The notes below the pieces were generated by a model. That model was not told the DNA's origin. It did not search any database and was given only the letters and a program-made list of their open reading frames with translations. From Nioella ostreopsis (GTDB lineage Bacteria; Pseudomonadota; Alphaproteobacteria; Rhodobacterales; Rhodobacteraceae): DNA of 64,000 bases. Where the stretch lies: positions 18,730 through 82,729 of the forward strand of contig NZ_RCIQ01000010.1 of NCBI RefSeq assembly GCF_004000255.1, written 5' to 3'. The translations under genes were made by a program, and so were the position numbers. Of this stretch, positions 43,450 to 54,271 are shown piece after piece (position 1 is the first letter of the stretch; each line of letters begins with the position of its first letter).

Positions 43450-45006
43450 TTACCCCAGCTTCACGTTGTCGATGCCCACGATGCGGTCATAGATCCAGTA
43501 GAGGATCAGCACGACCCCGAGGAGGATACTGCCAAGCGCAGCGGCCAGACCCCAGTTGAGCGACGATGAGATATGATAGGCGATCCGGTTCGAGATGAAG
43601 GTCCCCGTCCGGCCCCCAACCAGTTCCGGCGTGATGTAGTAGCCGATGGCGAGGATGAAGACGAGGATACACCCCGCCCCGATCCCCGGGATGGATTGCG
43701 GGAAATAGACCCGCCAGAACGCCGTCCAGTCCGTCGCGCCGAGCGACTTGGCCGCGCGCACATAAGACGGCGGGATGGTCTGCATCACCGAATAGAGCGG
43801 CAGGATCATGAAGGGCAGAAGGATATGCGTCATCGCGATGATCGTACCCGTCTGGTTGTTGATCAGTTGCAATCGCGCGTCATCGGGCACCATGCCGATC
43901 CAGACCAGGATGTCGTTGATCACGCCTTGCTGTTGCAACAGCACCTTCCAGGCCGAGGTCCGCACCAGCAGCGAGGTCCAGAAGGGCAGCAGAACAAGGA
44001 TCATCAGCACGTTCGATATCCGCATCGGCAGGTTCGCCAGCAGGAAGGCGATCGGATAGCCCAGCAACACGCAGCTGCCCATGATGACCAGCGACATGAA
44101 CAGCGTCCGGCCAAAGAGCGTCACATAGATCTGACGGTCTTCCGGCTGCGCGGTGATCCCGTCCGCCGACAGTTGCATGTCGATGGCGGTCAGGAAATAG
44201 CCGGGCGTGTAGGAGGGCGAATAGACCCAGATCGTTTCCATCAACTCGGGGTTCAGCCAGTCCTCGTCCAGCTCTTCGAACTGATCGCGGATCGACAGGC
44301 TGTCAAAGCTGCTCACGGCTTCTGCGGCGGTGCTCAGCAATGCGTTGCTGCCGGAATAGCCGTTGCCGGCCAGGTCACGATACAGCGAGAAATACACGAA
44401 ATCTTCGATGTTTTCCTCAGCCGGATCATCATCATTGGCCTCGATGGTGATCCGAACCCATGTGTCGAACGAGTCTGCGGTCTCGGGCAGCGCGGCGCGA
44501 ATGGCGCTGTCGCCCATCAGCCCGGTCCAGGTGGCGTAGTCGGCCCAGGCTGTATCCAGATCGGTGAATTGATCGGTATAGAGGTCGGTGTCAAAGCGGC
44601 CCACGCCGCGGCCTGCCTGCCGGAACAGCGACGAGATACCCGTCATCTCGTAGTTCAGACGGCTGCCAACGCGGGTGTGGCGGCGGAACTCGGCGGCCTC
44701 GAACAGGTCGATATACAGCCCCGCATATACGTCTTCCCCCGGCGCTTCCTCGTGGTTTTCCCACGCTTCCATCGCGGCGACGGTGCGTGGCAAGGTCTCT
44801 CGCACGATCTGGTTCTCGACCGAGCGGAACAGCATGTCCGCAATCGGCAGGATGAAGGTGATCAGGATGAACAGAAGCAGCGGCGCAATCAGCAGCAGCG
44901 CACGGATCTTCTGGGCCCTGAGCGCGCGATTGAGGCTCGCTTTCAGGGGGCGCCCGTCGGCGGCCAGCACCGGGCCTGCGGGGGTCTGTGCCGTATTGTC
45001 GGTCAT
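43450..45006 (-). CDS. Polyamine-type ABC transporter permease (PotB-like) with a large periplasmic insertion
   Basis: This 518-residue permease is much longer than typical PotB proteins (about 280-310 residues). After the first membrane segment (about residues 37-57) comes a hydrophilic, acidic stretch of roughly 240 residues with no membrane segment. The remaining membrane segments follow from about 305, with the EAA loop RAAKSLGATDWTAFWRVYFPQ near 425-445. The insertion probably forms a periplasmic domain. The ATG overlaps the DUF1330 gene stop by ATGA. Confidence 0.9.
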   Translation of the reverse strand: MTDNTAQTPAGPVLAADGRPLKASLNRALRAQKIRALLLIAPLLLFILITFILPIADMLFRSVENQIVRETLPRTVAAMEAWENHEEAPGEDVYAGLYIDLFEAAEFRRHTRVGSRLNYEMTGISSLFRQAGRGVGRFDTDLYTDQFTDLDTAWADYATWTGLMGDSAIRAALPETADSFDTWVRITIEANDDDPAEENIEDFVYFSLYRDLAGNGYSGSNALLSTAAEAVSSFDSLSIRDQFEELDEDWLNPELMETIWVYSPSYTPGYFLTAIDMQLSADGITAQPEDRQIYVTLFGRTLFMSLVIMGSCVLLGYPIAFLLANLPMRISNVLMILVLLPFWTSLLVRTSAWKVLLQQQGVINDILVWIGMVPDDARLQLINNQTGTIIAMTHILLPFMILPLYSVMQTIPPSYVRAAKSLGATDWTAFWRVYFPQSIPGIGAGCILVFILAIGYYITPELVGGRTGTFISNRIAYHISSSLNWGLAAALGSILLGVVLILYWIYDRIVGIDNVKLG

Positions 45007-45293
45007 TCGTGGCCTTCCACTAGGATGATGACACTATCCGCCGAGGCCCGGCGAATTTCGGCCACTTCCTGATATTCTGGGTCGTTATACGCGGCCTTGG
45101 CGGCCTCAAAGCTCGGGAATTCGATTACCACATGGCGTTCGAATGTCTCACCTTCCGGCACTTCCGACCGGCCGCCCCGAACGATGAACTTTGCGCCCAG
45201 GTTCTGAAGGATCGGCGTATCGCGCCGGATATATTCCGGGTAGGCGTCAGGATCGGTGACGGTGATATGTCCGATGATATACCCCTTGGGCAT
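45003..45293 (-). CDS. DUF1330-family protein
   Basis: This 96-residue protein has the DUF1330 dimeric alpha-beta-barrel pattern: GYIIGHITVTDPDAYPEYI at the start, FIVRGGRSEVPEG in the middle, and FPSFEAAKAAYNDPEYQEVAEIR near the end. The biochemical role of the family is unknown; it resembles small monooxygenase-like ferredoxin folds. It is embedded between the binding-protein gene and the permease genes of an ABC operon and overlaps the permease gene, so it probably acts on the imported ligand. Confidence 0.9.
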   Translation of the reverse strand: MPKGYIIGHITVTDPDAYPEYIRRDTPILQNLGAKFIVRGGRSEVPEGETFERHVVIEFPSFEAAKAAYNDPEYQEVAEIRRASADSVIILVEGHE

Positions 45294-45319
45294 CTGTCCC
45301 CTGCCTTTCGTGGTGATCT

Positions 45320-45384
45320 GGCAAGGCGATCACATCGCCTTGCCACTGTCTTTGGTCGTAGGGCGGGGAGATCCCCGCCGCTAC
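45320..45384 (-). terminator. Two consecutive stem-loops after the binding-protein gene
   Basis: The first is a perfect eleven-base stem with a three-base loop at 45320-45344. The second, at 45358-45384, is an imperfect GC-rich stem. Lying between the binding-protein stop and the DUF1330 gene, they probably stabilise binding-protein mRNA or partly terminate transcription. Confidence 0.65.
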
Positions 45385-45391
45385 AATCGCC

Positions 45392-46507
<1,116 letters not shown>

Positions 46508-46574
46508 GAGTCTCTCCTCTGTTGGTCGTCTTTATTTAATGGGTCCGCCCCCTTGGCAGGAGCGGGTCCGTTGC

Positions 46575-47675
46575 TCAGGCGTCCAGCGCCCGGCAATCCT
46601 CTGCGCGCCAGCCGATCTCGATCTGTTCGCCGGGCTGTAGCCGGCGCTGATCGGGGGCGTTACGCGTCTTGATGATGAAATCCTCGTTCCCGGCCACACG
46701 GAGCCGGGTGCGATAGATGTCACCCATATAGATGAACTCCAGCACTTCCGCCTTGATGGTGTGCGCGCCGGGGGTCATCCGTTCCTTGTTGAATTCCACC
46801 CGCTCGGGGCGGATCGACACGAGCGTCCGCTCGCCAACCTTGCTGACGTTGACCGGCTTGGTGTCGATGATCTCGCCATCGTCCAGCCGCACCTCTGCGC
46901 GGTCTCCGTCGATCTTGCTAACGGTTCCCATCAGCGTGTTATTCTCGCCGATGAACTGCGCCACGAAGCTATTGGAGGGTGCCTCATACAGCTCGTCCGG
47001 CGGGGCCAGCTGCTGAATGCGGCCATCGTCGAACACGGCGACGCGGTCCGACATGGTCAGAGCTTCGGTCTGGTCGTGGGTCACATAGACCGTGGTGATG
47101 CCGAGGTTGTGGGCGAGGTTGGTGATCTCGAACTGCATATGTTCGCGCAGCTGCTTGTCGAGCGCGCCAAGCGGTTCGTCCATCAGAACCAGTTCCGGTT
47201 CAAACACAAGCGCACGCGCCAGGGCGATCCGCTGCTGCTGACCACCGGACAACTGGGCCGGACGGCGGCCGCCGAAATCGCCCATCTGCACCATGTCGAG
47301 CGCCCGCTTCACCTTCGCTTCCTGGTCGGATTTGCTCATGTTGCGGACTTGCAGCGGGAAAGCGAGGTTTTCGGCCACCGTCATGTGCGGGAACAGGGCG
47401 TAGTTCTGGAACACCATGCCGATGCCACGCTTGTGCGGCGGGATGTTGTTGATCGGCTGACCGCCCAACAGGATTTCCCCGTGGGTTGCGGTCTCGAACC
47501 CGGCCAGCATCATCAGACAGGTGGTTTTCCCAGACCCCGAGGGACCAAGCATGGTCAGGAATTCACCCTTTCCAACGCTGAGATTGAGGTCTTTTACGAC
47601 GAGTGTTTCGCCATCGTAGCTTTTCTGCACGCGGTCGAAGACCACGAAGTTTTCCGATCCGGAACTCGCGTTCAT
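46575..47675 (-). CDS. Polyamine-type ABC transporter ATP-binding protein (PotA-like)
   Basis: This 366-residue ATPase has Walker A GPSGSGKTT, signature LSGGQQQRIALARAL, Walker B LVLMDEPLGALD, and VTHDQTEALTMSD. A C-terminal TOBE domain (about residues 280-366) follows. The ATG at 47675 follows AGGGAAGAA, and 20 in-frame upstream codons lack a site. It is the first gene of the operon ATPase, binding protein, DUF1330, two permeases. Confidence 0.94.
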   Translation of the reverse strand: MNASSGSENFVVFDRVQKSYDGETLVVKDLNLSVGKGEFLTMLGPSGSGKTTCLMMLAGFETATHGEILLGGQPINNIPPHKRGIGMVFQNYALFPHMTVAENLAFPLQVRNMSKSDQEAKVKRALDMVQMGDFGGRRPAQLSGGQQQRIALARALVFEPELVLMDEPLGALDKQLREHMQFEITNLAHNLGITTVYVTHDQTEALTMSDRVAVFDDGRIQQLAPPDELYEAPSNSFVAQFIGENNTLMGTVSKIDGDRAEVRLDDGEIIDTKPVNVSKVGERTLVSIRPERVEFNKERMTPGAHTIKAEVLEFIYMGDIYRTRLRVAGNEDFIIKTRNAPDQRRLQPGEQIEIGWRAEDCRALDA

Positions 47676-48048
47676 GTTTCTTCCCTGTTGTCCGGCGCCG
47701 TGGCGCTGGTTCTTATTTTCGGCTCTTGCGGCCATTCTTTATGCATTAGCCTCAGTTTCCGGCGCGTCAAGCGACGCATGACCTTCAAAAACCGACACTC
47801 ATGTCCTGCTCCCCACCTTATGCGCACAGACGAAGGCGTCCAACCCCAGTCTAGAATTTAGTTCGAAAGACCAAAATAAGGGGGTTTGATAGGCAATCAG
47901 TGCAAGGGGTTGCGCGATTGATACGCAGAAGACGGCTCTTGGTGGCATCCGATCCCGACGCGCCGCTCGCGTATCGGGAATCAGATCGTGGGCCAAAAGG
48001 CCGGGATCACGCCCCGATTCGCGGTGATCGAGAATCGGAATGCGTCGG
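47676..48048. other. Intergenic region between the polyamine-type operon and paaX
   Basis: No gene is supported. The right half (about 47950-48040) has several imperfect hairpins, including TCCCGA/TCGGGA and CGATTC/GAATCG arms, in the paaX 3' flank and may end the paa transcript. The AT-richer left part near 47850-47900 probably contains the promoter of the polyamine-type operon. Confidence 0.45.
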
Positions 48049-48858
48049 TCACAGGGCCGCTTCCAGTGAAAGCAGCTGCGGGGCGGGCAACCGGTCCATC
48101 AGCGAGCGGAAGAGACCCCGGCAGTCCGGTCCACGCCAACCGACGGGAAAAAACCAGTCCGGCAGGTCGGGATGACGAAACAACAAGCGCCGCCAGCTGT
48201 GAACGACAAGCAGACGCAGCGCCGCGCATTCCGCAAGCGCCAGCGGCGTGGCGCGATCCAGCTGGGACAGCAGCGTCGCGAAATCCCGCTCCAGCGCCGC
48301 GTATTGTGCCAGCAGGTCCGGCGGGCAGACCTGATCCCGCAGCCAGTCGGGCACCGAGACCCGCCCGGTTTCCACCCCCAGCAACCCTTTGAGATCCCCG
48401 GGCAGCGGCCCCGGCCCGATCACCACCTGCGACCCGACCGGCAGGTATTCCCCTGTCAGCAGGACACTGTCGAGCTGGCTTCGGCCGGTCTGTTCGCCGG
48501 TGCCGGACACCAGAAGGTGCCACCTGTCGGGAAAGCCGCGCTCGGCATCGTAGATGCGCGGGCTGGCCTCGGCGCTTTGCCTGCGCCCCATGGGGGTCAG
48601 GAAATGCAGGCTGCCCCGCCCTTCGCGGACACTGTCGATCCAGCCATCCTTGCGCAGGCGGAACAGGGCCACGCGCATCGCTTCGGGCTTCACGCCCATC
48701 ATGCCAACGAGCCGCGTCAGCGCCGCGCCGCTGATCCGGTCCCGTTCCTGCCGGGCGAGATCGCCGAAAATGGTCACGATCAGCGACCAGACCCGGTGGC
48801 TCTCGCCCCCGGTCAGCAGCGTCGCCGCGTCCCTGAATGTCTGGCTTTCCGTCTCCAT
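48049..48858 (-). CDS. paaX: Phenylacetic acid degradation repressor PaaX
   Basis: This 269-residue regulator has the PaaX layout: an N-terminal winged helix (about 20-95, with SGAALTRLVGMMGVKPEAMRVALFRLRKDGWI), a central ligand domain, and a PaaX C-terminal domain containing YAALERDFATLLSQ and LRLLVVHSWRRLLFRHPDLPDWFFP. PaaX represses paa genes until phenylacetyl-CoA binds. The ATG at 48858 matches the family start. It is the last gene of the fusion-paaZ-paaX operon, 38 bases after paaZ. Confidence 0.92.
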   Translation of the reverse strand: METESQTFRDAATLLTGGESHRVWSLIVTIFGDLARQERDRISGAALTRLVGMMGVKPEAMRVALFRLRKDGWIDSVREGRGSLHFLTPMGRRQSAEASPRIYDAERGFPDRWHLLVSGTGEQTGRSQLDSVLLTGEYLPVGSQVVIGPGPLPGDLKGLLGVETGRVSVPDWLRDQVCPPDLLAQYAALERDFATLLSQLDRATPLALAECAALRLLVVHSWRRLLFRHPDLPDWFFPVGWRGPDCRGLFRSLMDRLPAPQLLSLEAAL

Positions 48859-48896
48859 GGCGCGACTATAGGCAGGCGCGCCCTGACCCGCCACTC

Positions 48897-50915
48897 TCAG
48901 AAGGCGACCATGGTCAAAAGCTCGTATTCCGCGACCATTTCGTCATCCTGATTGGTCAGGGTCGCATGCCAGCGGACCTCGCCATACTCATCATTGCGCC
49001 GGGTCTTCTTTTTCACCGTCAGCCGCACCTTGATCGCATCGCCCGCCTGCACCGGCTTCATGAAACGCAAAGCATCAAGCCCGGTATTGGCCAGAACCGG
49101 CCCTTCATTGGGTTCCACGAACAGCCCCGCCGCAAAGGACAGCAGCAGATAGCCATGCGCCACGCGCCCCGGGAAGAACGGGTTCCGCTTCGCGGCCTCC
49201 TCATCCATATGGGCGTAGAAGGTGTCACCGGTGAAATGGGCGAAATGCTCGATATCCTCCAGCGTCACGACACGCGGATCGGTGTGGATGGTCTCGCCAA
49301 TCGCCAGCTCGCCAAAACGGCGGGTGAAGGGATGCGCGCCTGCGTCGATCTCTGCCGCGCCGGGCACCCAGGTGCCGCCGATGGCCGACAGGATATCCGG
49401 GCTGCCCTGAATGGCGGTGCGCTGCATGTAATGCATCACGCCCCGGATGCCGCCCAGTTCTTCGCCCCCGCCCGCGCGGCCCGGCCCACCATGGACCATA
49501 TGCGGCAGCGGCGAGCCGTGGCCGGTGCTTTCCTTCATCGAGTCACGGTTGTTGAAATAGAGCCGCCCGTGGAACGCCCCCGACCCAAGCGCCACCTCGC
49601 GGGCAACAGCCGGATCATGGGTGATGACCGACGCCACCAAAGACCCCTGCCCCCGGTTCGCCAGGTCCACCGCATGCCCCAGATCGCGGTAGCCCATGAC
49701 GGTGCTGACCGGCCCGAAGGCTTCCGTGTCATGCACACGCTCGGCCCTATCCGGGTCCGCGCAATGGAACAGCATCGGCGGCAGGAAGGCCCCTTTCGAT
49801 CCGGCCATGGCGAAATTCTCAGGATCACCAAAGACCCGTTCCGCCTCTGCCCCGATCAGAGCCGCTTTCTCCAGCACATCAGCCTTTTGCGCCGAACTGA
49901 CCAGCGCGCCCATGCGGACGCCTTCGTCCTGCGGATTGCCGATGGTGGTGCTGCCAAGCCGCGCGGACAGTGCCTCCAGCAACGCAGGCACAGAAGCCTC
50001 CGGCGCGATGATCCGGCGAATGGCGGTGCATTTCTGCCCGGCCTTCGCGGTCATCTCGCGGGTGACTTCCTTGACGAAAAGGTCAAACTCAGGCGTGCCT
50101 GCGACGGCATCGGGGCCAAGGATCGAGGCATTCAGACTGTCCTGCTCCGCCACGAAGCGCACCGAATTGCGCAGGATCACCGGGTTCGACCGCAGCGCCA
50201 GAGCCGTCTGTGCCGATCCGGTGAAGCTGACCACATCCTGACAGCCAAGCCGGTCGAGCATATCGCCTACACCGCCCGACACCAGTTGCAACGCGCCGGC
50301 GGGCAGGATGCCACTTTCCAGCATGATCCGAACGGCCATTTCGGTCACGTAACAGGTGGCCGTCGCCGGTTTTACAATCGCAGGCACCCCCGCCAGCAGC
50401 GTCGGCGCGAGCTTTTCCAGCATCCCCCAAACGGGGAAGTTGAACGCGTTGATGTGAACCGCAACCCCTTGCAATGGCGTCGCAATATGCTGACCAAGGA
50501 ACGTCCCGTTGCGGCTCAGCTGCTCCACCTCACCATCGAGATAGACATGCCCGTCCGGCATTTCCCGCCGCCCCTTGGAGGCGAAGACGAACATGGTGCC
50601 GATGCCCCCGTCGATGTCGATCAGGTGGTCGGATTGCGTGGCCCCGGTGTTGAAGCTGAGGTCATAAAGCGCCTGCTTGTGCTTGCCCAGTTCCAGCGCC
50701 AGCGCCTTCAGCATCCGCGCCCGGTCGTGGAAACTCATTGCCCGCAGCACCGGTCCGCCCACACCCCGCGCATAATCCAGCATGTCCTGCACCGGCAGGG
50801 CCGATCCGGCCCGTGCCATCGGCTCCCCCGTCACCGCACTCGCGATCATCCGGGCGTTGCTATCGGGCGCGATCCACTCGCCCGCGGCGAAGCTTTTGAT
50901 ATCCAGCAGGCTCAT
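48897..50915 (-). CDS. paaZ: Bifunctional oxepin-CoA hydrolase / 3-oxo-5,6-dehydrosuberyl-CoA semialdehyde dehydrogenase
   Basis: This 672-residue PaaZ opens the oxepin ring and oxidises the resulting aldehyde. The N-terminal ALDH domain (about 1-500) contains the general base Glu in [10 protein letters not shown] and the nucleophile Cys in [10 protein letters not shown]. The C-terminal MaoC-like hydratase (about 535-672) has the catalytic Asp/His pair in [12 protein letters not shown] and FPGRVAHGY. The ATG at 50915 follows GAAGGAGAG and overlaps the upstream fusion gene stop by ATGA. An upstream extension of the frame is not coding. Confidence 0.96.
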   Translation of the reverse strand: MSLLDIKSFAAGEWIAPDSNARMIASAVTGEPMARAGSALPVQDMLDYARGVGGPVLRAMSFHDRARMLKALALELGKHKQALYDLSFNTGATQSDHLIDIDGGIGTMFVFASKGRREMPDGHVYLDGEVEQLSRNGTFLGQHIATPLQGVAVHINAFNFPVWGMLEKLAPTLLAGVPAIVKPATATCYVTEMAVRIMLESGILPAGALQLVSGGVGDMLDRLGCQDVVSFTGSAQTALALRSNPVILRNSVRFVAEQDSLNASILGPDAVAGTPEFDLFVKEVTREMTAKAGQKCTAIRRIIAPEASVPALLEALSARLGSTTIGNPQDEGVRMGALVSSAQKADVLEKAALIGAEAERVFGDPENFAMAGSKGAFLPPMLFHCADPDRAERVHDTEAFGPVSTVMGYRDLGHAVDLANRGQGSLVASVITHDPAVAREVALGSGAFHGRLYFNNRDSMKESTGHGSPLPHMVHGGPGRAGGGEELGGIRGVMHYMQRTAIQGSPDILSAIGGTWVPGAAEIDAGAHPFTRRFGELAIGETIHTDPRVVTLEDIEHFAHFTGDTFYAHMDEEAAKRNPFFPGRVAHGYLLLSFAAGLFVEPNEGPVLANTGLDALRFMKPVQAGDAIKVRLTVKKKTRRNDEYGEVRWHATLTNQDDEMVAEYELLTMVAF

Positions 50916-52963
50916 TCCGTCTCTCCTTCCAACGCGCGCGCAAGGTGCTCGGCCATGACCCAGGATCCGGGGCTTTCCCCCGCCACCTCGGCGATCACCC
51001 GGGCCATCGCGGCCCACCCCACCTGCGCCGCATAGTGCATCGGCCCGCCCCGCCAGCGCGGGAATCCGTAGCCATGCAGCTTGACCATATCGACCGCCGC
51101 GAAATCCTCGGCGATGCCTTCCTCGACGATCCGCGCGCCCTCATTGGCGTAGACGGCCAGCAGCCGGTCGCGGATATCTTGTTCTGAATAGCGGCGCCGG
51201 GTGATGCCGCGTTTGGCGGAATACTCAACGATCAGCGCCTCAACCTCCGCATCACGCTCCGGCGTGCGGCTGCCCTCGGTATAGGCATACCAGCCCTTGC
51301 CGCTGCGCTGCCCGAGCCGACCCATTTCACACAGCGTATCCGCAATGCGTTCGTAGCGTTCCGCAGGGTCGCGCGTCTCCGCCTGCCGCTTGCGATTGGC
51401 CCATGCAATCTGCAAGCCCGTCAGGTCCTGCAATTCGAACGGCCCCATCGGCATGCCGAAGCCGCGCATCGCCGCATCCACCTCATGCGGCATCGCGCCA
51501 TCGGCCAGCAGATATTCCGCCTCGCGCCGATAGGCCGAGAGCATCCGGTTGCCGATGAACCCATCACAGATGCCCGACAGCACCGCGATCTTGCGCAACC
51601 GCTTGGCCAGCTGAAACCCGGTGGCCAGCACATCGGGGTCGGTGTCAGGGGTGTTCACCACCTCAACCAGCTTCATCACATGGGCGGGCGAGAAGAAATG
51701 CAGGCCGAGACAGCGGGCCTTGTTCGGGACCGCCGCGAAAATCTCTCGTGGATCGAGATAGGAGGTGTTGGTGGCAAGGATGGCATCCTGCGACAGATGC
51801 TTTGCCAAATCCGCAAACACCGCCTGTTTGACGGCCAGGTCCTCGAACACCGCCTCAATCGCCAGATCGACGCCAGAGGCCGCCGCGTAATTGTCCACCG
51901 CCGCAAAGGCGGTCATCTGTTTATCATACTGGGATTGCGAAATTTTCCCGCGTTTCAGCGCCCCGGCAACCAGCCCCTCCACCCGGCCCTGCGCGGCGCT
52001 TGCCTCTTCTGCAGAGCGTTCGATCAGAGTCACCCGCAACCCGGCAGACAAACACGATGCCGCAATGCCCGCCCCCATCAGCCCGCCACCGACCACGGCC
52101 ACATGAGACAGATCGCGCGGCGTGGCACCCGCAATCGCCTTGGGCTTCATCACCTGTCGTTCCGCAAAGAACGCATGGCGCAACGCGCGGCTTTCGGCCC
52201 CGGCGCGCATCTCCAGATGCCGGGCGCGTTCCATGGGCTGACCTTCCGCGAATGGCAGGGCCGCCCATTGCAGGGCCTCCAGGTTCAACAGGGGCGATTG
52301 CTGGCCCTTGGCGCGTTTGGCGATCTCCGCTGCCCTGGCCGCATAGTCCGCATCACTCAACACGTCGCACGTTCGCGCGCTGACTGCGACGGGACGCTCT
52401 GGCAGATCGGCGGCGAACGCACGAGCGGCGGCCTCCAGATCGGTCTCCACCCGGTCCACCCCGCCAAGCGCCAGCATGTCCTCGGCAGAATACATCCGCC
52501 CTTTGCACGCCATCTCAATCGCGGCCTCCATCCCGATCAGGCGCGGGGCGCGTTGCGTGCCCCCTGCCCCGGGGATAATGCCCACATTCACTTCCGGCAG
52601 GCCAAACTTGGTCCCCGGCGCGGCGAAACGCCAGGCGCAGCCCATGGCGATCTCGAAGCCCCCGCCCAGAACCGTGCCGTGCAGCAGCGCCAGAAATGGC
52701 ACAGCTGAGTCCTCGATCAGCTGCACCACATCGGGCAGATGCGGTAAAGCCGCCGGACCGTCAAATTCCGACATGTCACCGCCCGCGATGAAGGTCCGGC
52801 CCGCGCAGGTCAGCACCGCAAGGCGCGCGCCCTGCACCTCTGACACCGCCCGTTCCAGCCCCGCCCGCACCGCCTGCGACGTGGCATTCACCGGCGGGCT
52901 GTCAATGGTGACCCACGCAATATCTCCGTCTTTTCTGACAGTTACTGGTGCATCAGTGGCCAT
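50912..52963 (-). CDS. Enoyl-CoA hydratase / 3-hydroxyacyl-CoA dehydrogenase fusion (FadJ-like)
   Basis: This 683-residue cytosolic protein joins an N-terminal crotonase domain (about 1-190, with both catalytic Glu residues in GGFEIAMGCAW and FGLPEVNVGIIPGAGGTQR) to a 3-hydroxyacyl-CoA dehydrogenase. The dehydrogenase part has a Rossmann motif VVGGGLMGAGIA near 295, catalytic His/Glu in HFFSPAHVMKLVEVVN and Asn in GFIGNRML. In the phenylacetate pathway it would cover the PaaF hydratase and PaaH dehydrogenase steps, which have no other candidates in this window. It starts the paaZ-paaX operon. Confidence 0.93.
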   Translation of the reverse strand: MATDAPVTVRKDGDIAWVTIDSPPVNATSQAVRAGLERAVSEVQGARLAVLTCAGRTFIAGGDMSEFDGPAALPHLPDVVQLIEDSAVPFLALLHGTVLGGGFEIAMGCAWRFAAPGTKFGLPEVNVGIIPGAGGTQRAPRLIGMEAAIEMACKGRMYSAEDMLALGGVDRVETDLEAAARAFAADLPERPVAVSARTCDVLSDADYAARAAEIAKRAKGQQSPLLNLEALQWAALPFAEGQPMERARHLEMRAGAESRALRHAFFAERQVMKPKAIAGATPRDLSHVAVVGGGLMGAGIAASCLSAGLRVTLIERSAEEASAAQGRVEGLVAGALKRGKISQSQYDKQMTAFAAVDNYAAASGVDLAIEAVFEDLAVKQAVFADLAKHLSQDAILATNTSYLDPREIFAAVPNKARCLGLHFFSPAHVMKLVEVVNTPDTDPDVLATGFQLAKRLRKIAVLSGICDGFIGNRMLSAYRREAEYLLADGAMPHEVDAAMRGFGMPMGPFELQDLTGLQIAWANRKRQAETRDPAERYERIADTLCEMGRLGQRSGKGWYAYTEGSRTPERDAEVEALIVEYSAKRGITRRRYSEQDIRDRLLAVYANEGARIVEEGIAEDFAAVDMVKLHGYGFPRWRGGPMHYAAQVGWAAMARVIAEVAGESPGSWVMAEHLARALEGETE

Positions 52964-53000
52964 TGCGACGATCCCTCCCTCACGGCATTGCGGAATTTAT

Positions 53001-53015
53001 TGACCAACCGTTCGG
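53001..53015. promoter_or_regulatory. TetR-like operator candidate in the fusion-gene/paaG divergent promoter
   Basis: TGACCA-ACC-GTTCGG contains the palindrome AACCG-TT-CGGTT (53006-53017). It lies about 40 bases from both start codons and matches a 15-bp site at 63723-63737 in a shared pattern TGACCR-N3-GKTCGG. It is a strong candidate for the TetR regulator at 55586. Confidence 0.6.
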
Positions 53016-53056
53016 TTTATGCAAGAGATTCCTGAGCGAGGGAGGAGAGGCCGCAG

Positions 53057-53842
53057 ATGAGCGACACGGTATTGGTAACGGACCACGGGGACTGGCGGGA
53101 AATCACGCTCAACCGCCCCGACCGGCTGAACAGTTTCAACGAGGAAATGCACCTTGCCCTGCGCGCGGCCCTGTCTGATGCGCGCGATGGCGGCGCACGG
53201 GCGATCCTGCTGACCGGCGCGGGCCGAGGCTTCTGCGCCGGGCAGGATCTGGGCGACCGCGACCCCTCGAAAATGGATGGCCCGCCCGATCTGGGCCATA
53301 CCGTCCGCACCTTCTACGCCCCGCTTGTGCGGCTCATCCGCGACATGCGCCTGCCCGTGATCTGCGCCGTAAATGGCGTCGCAGCGGGGGCTGGCGTCAG
53401 CCTCGCTCTCGCTTGCGACATCGTGCTGGCGGCGGAGAGCGGCAAATTCATCCAGGCCTTCAGCAAGGTCGGTCTTGTCCCCGACACCGGCGGCAGCTGG
53501 CACCTGCCCCGCCTTCTGGGTGAAGCCCGCGCCAAGGCACTCGCCATGACGGCGGAACCCCTGCCCGCCCAAACCGCCGCCGACTGGGGCCTGATCTGGC
53601 GCACCTACCCGGATGACCAACTGATGGCGGAGGCGCGCGCGCTGACCGCCAAGCTTGCCAAAGGCCCGACCCTCGGGCTTGGCCTCACGAAACGCTGCAT
53701 CCAGGCCGCCGCCACCAACACGCTCTCCGATCAACTCGATCTTGAAGCCGACGCCATGAAAACCTGCGGCGAAAGCGCCGATTATGCCGAGGGCGTCAGC
53801 GCCTTCCTGTCGAAACGCCAGCCGGAGTTCAAAGGCCGATGA
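53057..53842 (+). CDS. paaG: 1,2-epoxyphenylacetyl-CoA isomerase
   Basis: This 261-residue crotonase-fold enzyme isomerises ring-1,2-epoxyphenylacetyl-CoA to oxepin-CoA and can also shift a double bond during beta-oxidation. The CoA-binding stretch GRGFCAGQDLGDRD and the PaaG-type catalytic Asp in KVGLVPDTGGSWHLPR (about 135-150) are visible, in place of the second Glu of hydratases. A GGAGGAGAGG site precedes the ATG. It overlaps paaI by ATGA and heads the paaG-paaI-paaK-TetR operon. Confidence 0.95.
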   Translation: MSDTVLVTDHGDWREITLNRPDRLNSFNEEMHLALRAALSDARDGGARAILLTGAGRGFCAGQDLGDRDPSKMDGPPDLGHTVRTFYAPLVRLIRDMRLPVICAVNGVAAGAGVSLALACDIVLAAESGKFIQAFSKVGLVPDTGGSWHLPRLLGEARAKALAMTAEPLPAQTAADWGLIWRTYPDDQLMAEARALTAKLAKGPTLGLGLTKRCIQAAATNTLSDQLDLEADAMKTCGESADYAEGVSAFLSKRQPEFKGR

Positions 53843-54264
53843 CCCCCGAAACCCGTGCCCAGAAATCCGCCGAAGCCATGTGGGCCGACGACAATGCCTC
53901 CCCCTGGTTCGGCATGGAGATCGTGGAGGTCAGCGAAGGACACGCCACGCTGGCCTTGACCGTGGAACCCCACCACGCCAACGGCCACGGGATCTGCCAC
54001 GGCGGCGTGACCTTCTCGCTCGCCGACAGCGCCTTTGCCTTCGCCTGTAACAGCCGGAACCAGAACACGGTCGCCCAGACCAACACCATCACCTACATCG
54101 CGCCGGGCCGCGTCGGCGACCGGCTGACCGCCGTGGCCCGCGAGATCAGCCTGACCGGGCGCAGCGGCATCTATGACGTGACCGTGACCAACCAGGACGG
54201 CACCGTGATCGCGGAGTTCCGGGGCAATTCCCGCGCGATCCGTGGCCAGTTGTTCGAGGAGTAA
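53839..54264 (+). CDS. paaI: Hydroxyphenylacetyl-CoA thioesterase PaaI
   Basis: This 141-residue hot-dog-fold enzyme carries the PaaI motif HANGHGICHGGVTFSLADSAFAFACN, with the Asp that assists hydrolysis in LADSAF. It removes CoA from dead-end (hydroxy)phenylacetyl-CoA products and so rescues CoA when the epoxidase runs ahead. It overlaps paaG by ATGA and precedes paaK by seven bases. Confidence 0.95.
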   Translation: MTPETRAQKSAEAMWADDNASPWFGMEIVEVSEGHATLALTVEPHHANGHGICHGGVTFSLADSAFAFACNSRNQNTVAQTNTITYIAPGRVGDRLTAVAREISLTGRSGIYDVTVTNQDGTVIAEFRGNSRAIRGQLFEE

Positions 54265-54271
54265 AACCGAC

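Noticed and set aside
46508..46574. Hairpin terminator between the PotA-like and binding-protein genes
   Set aside because: The GGGTCCG copies are direct, not inverted, repeats, so no stable stem forms.
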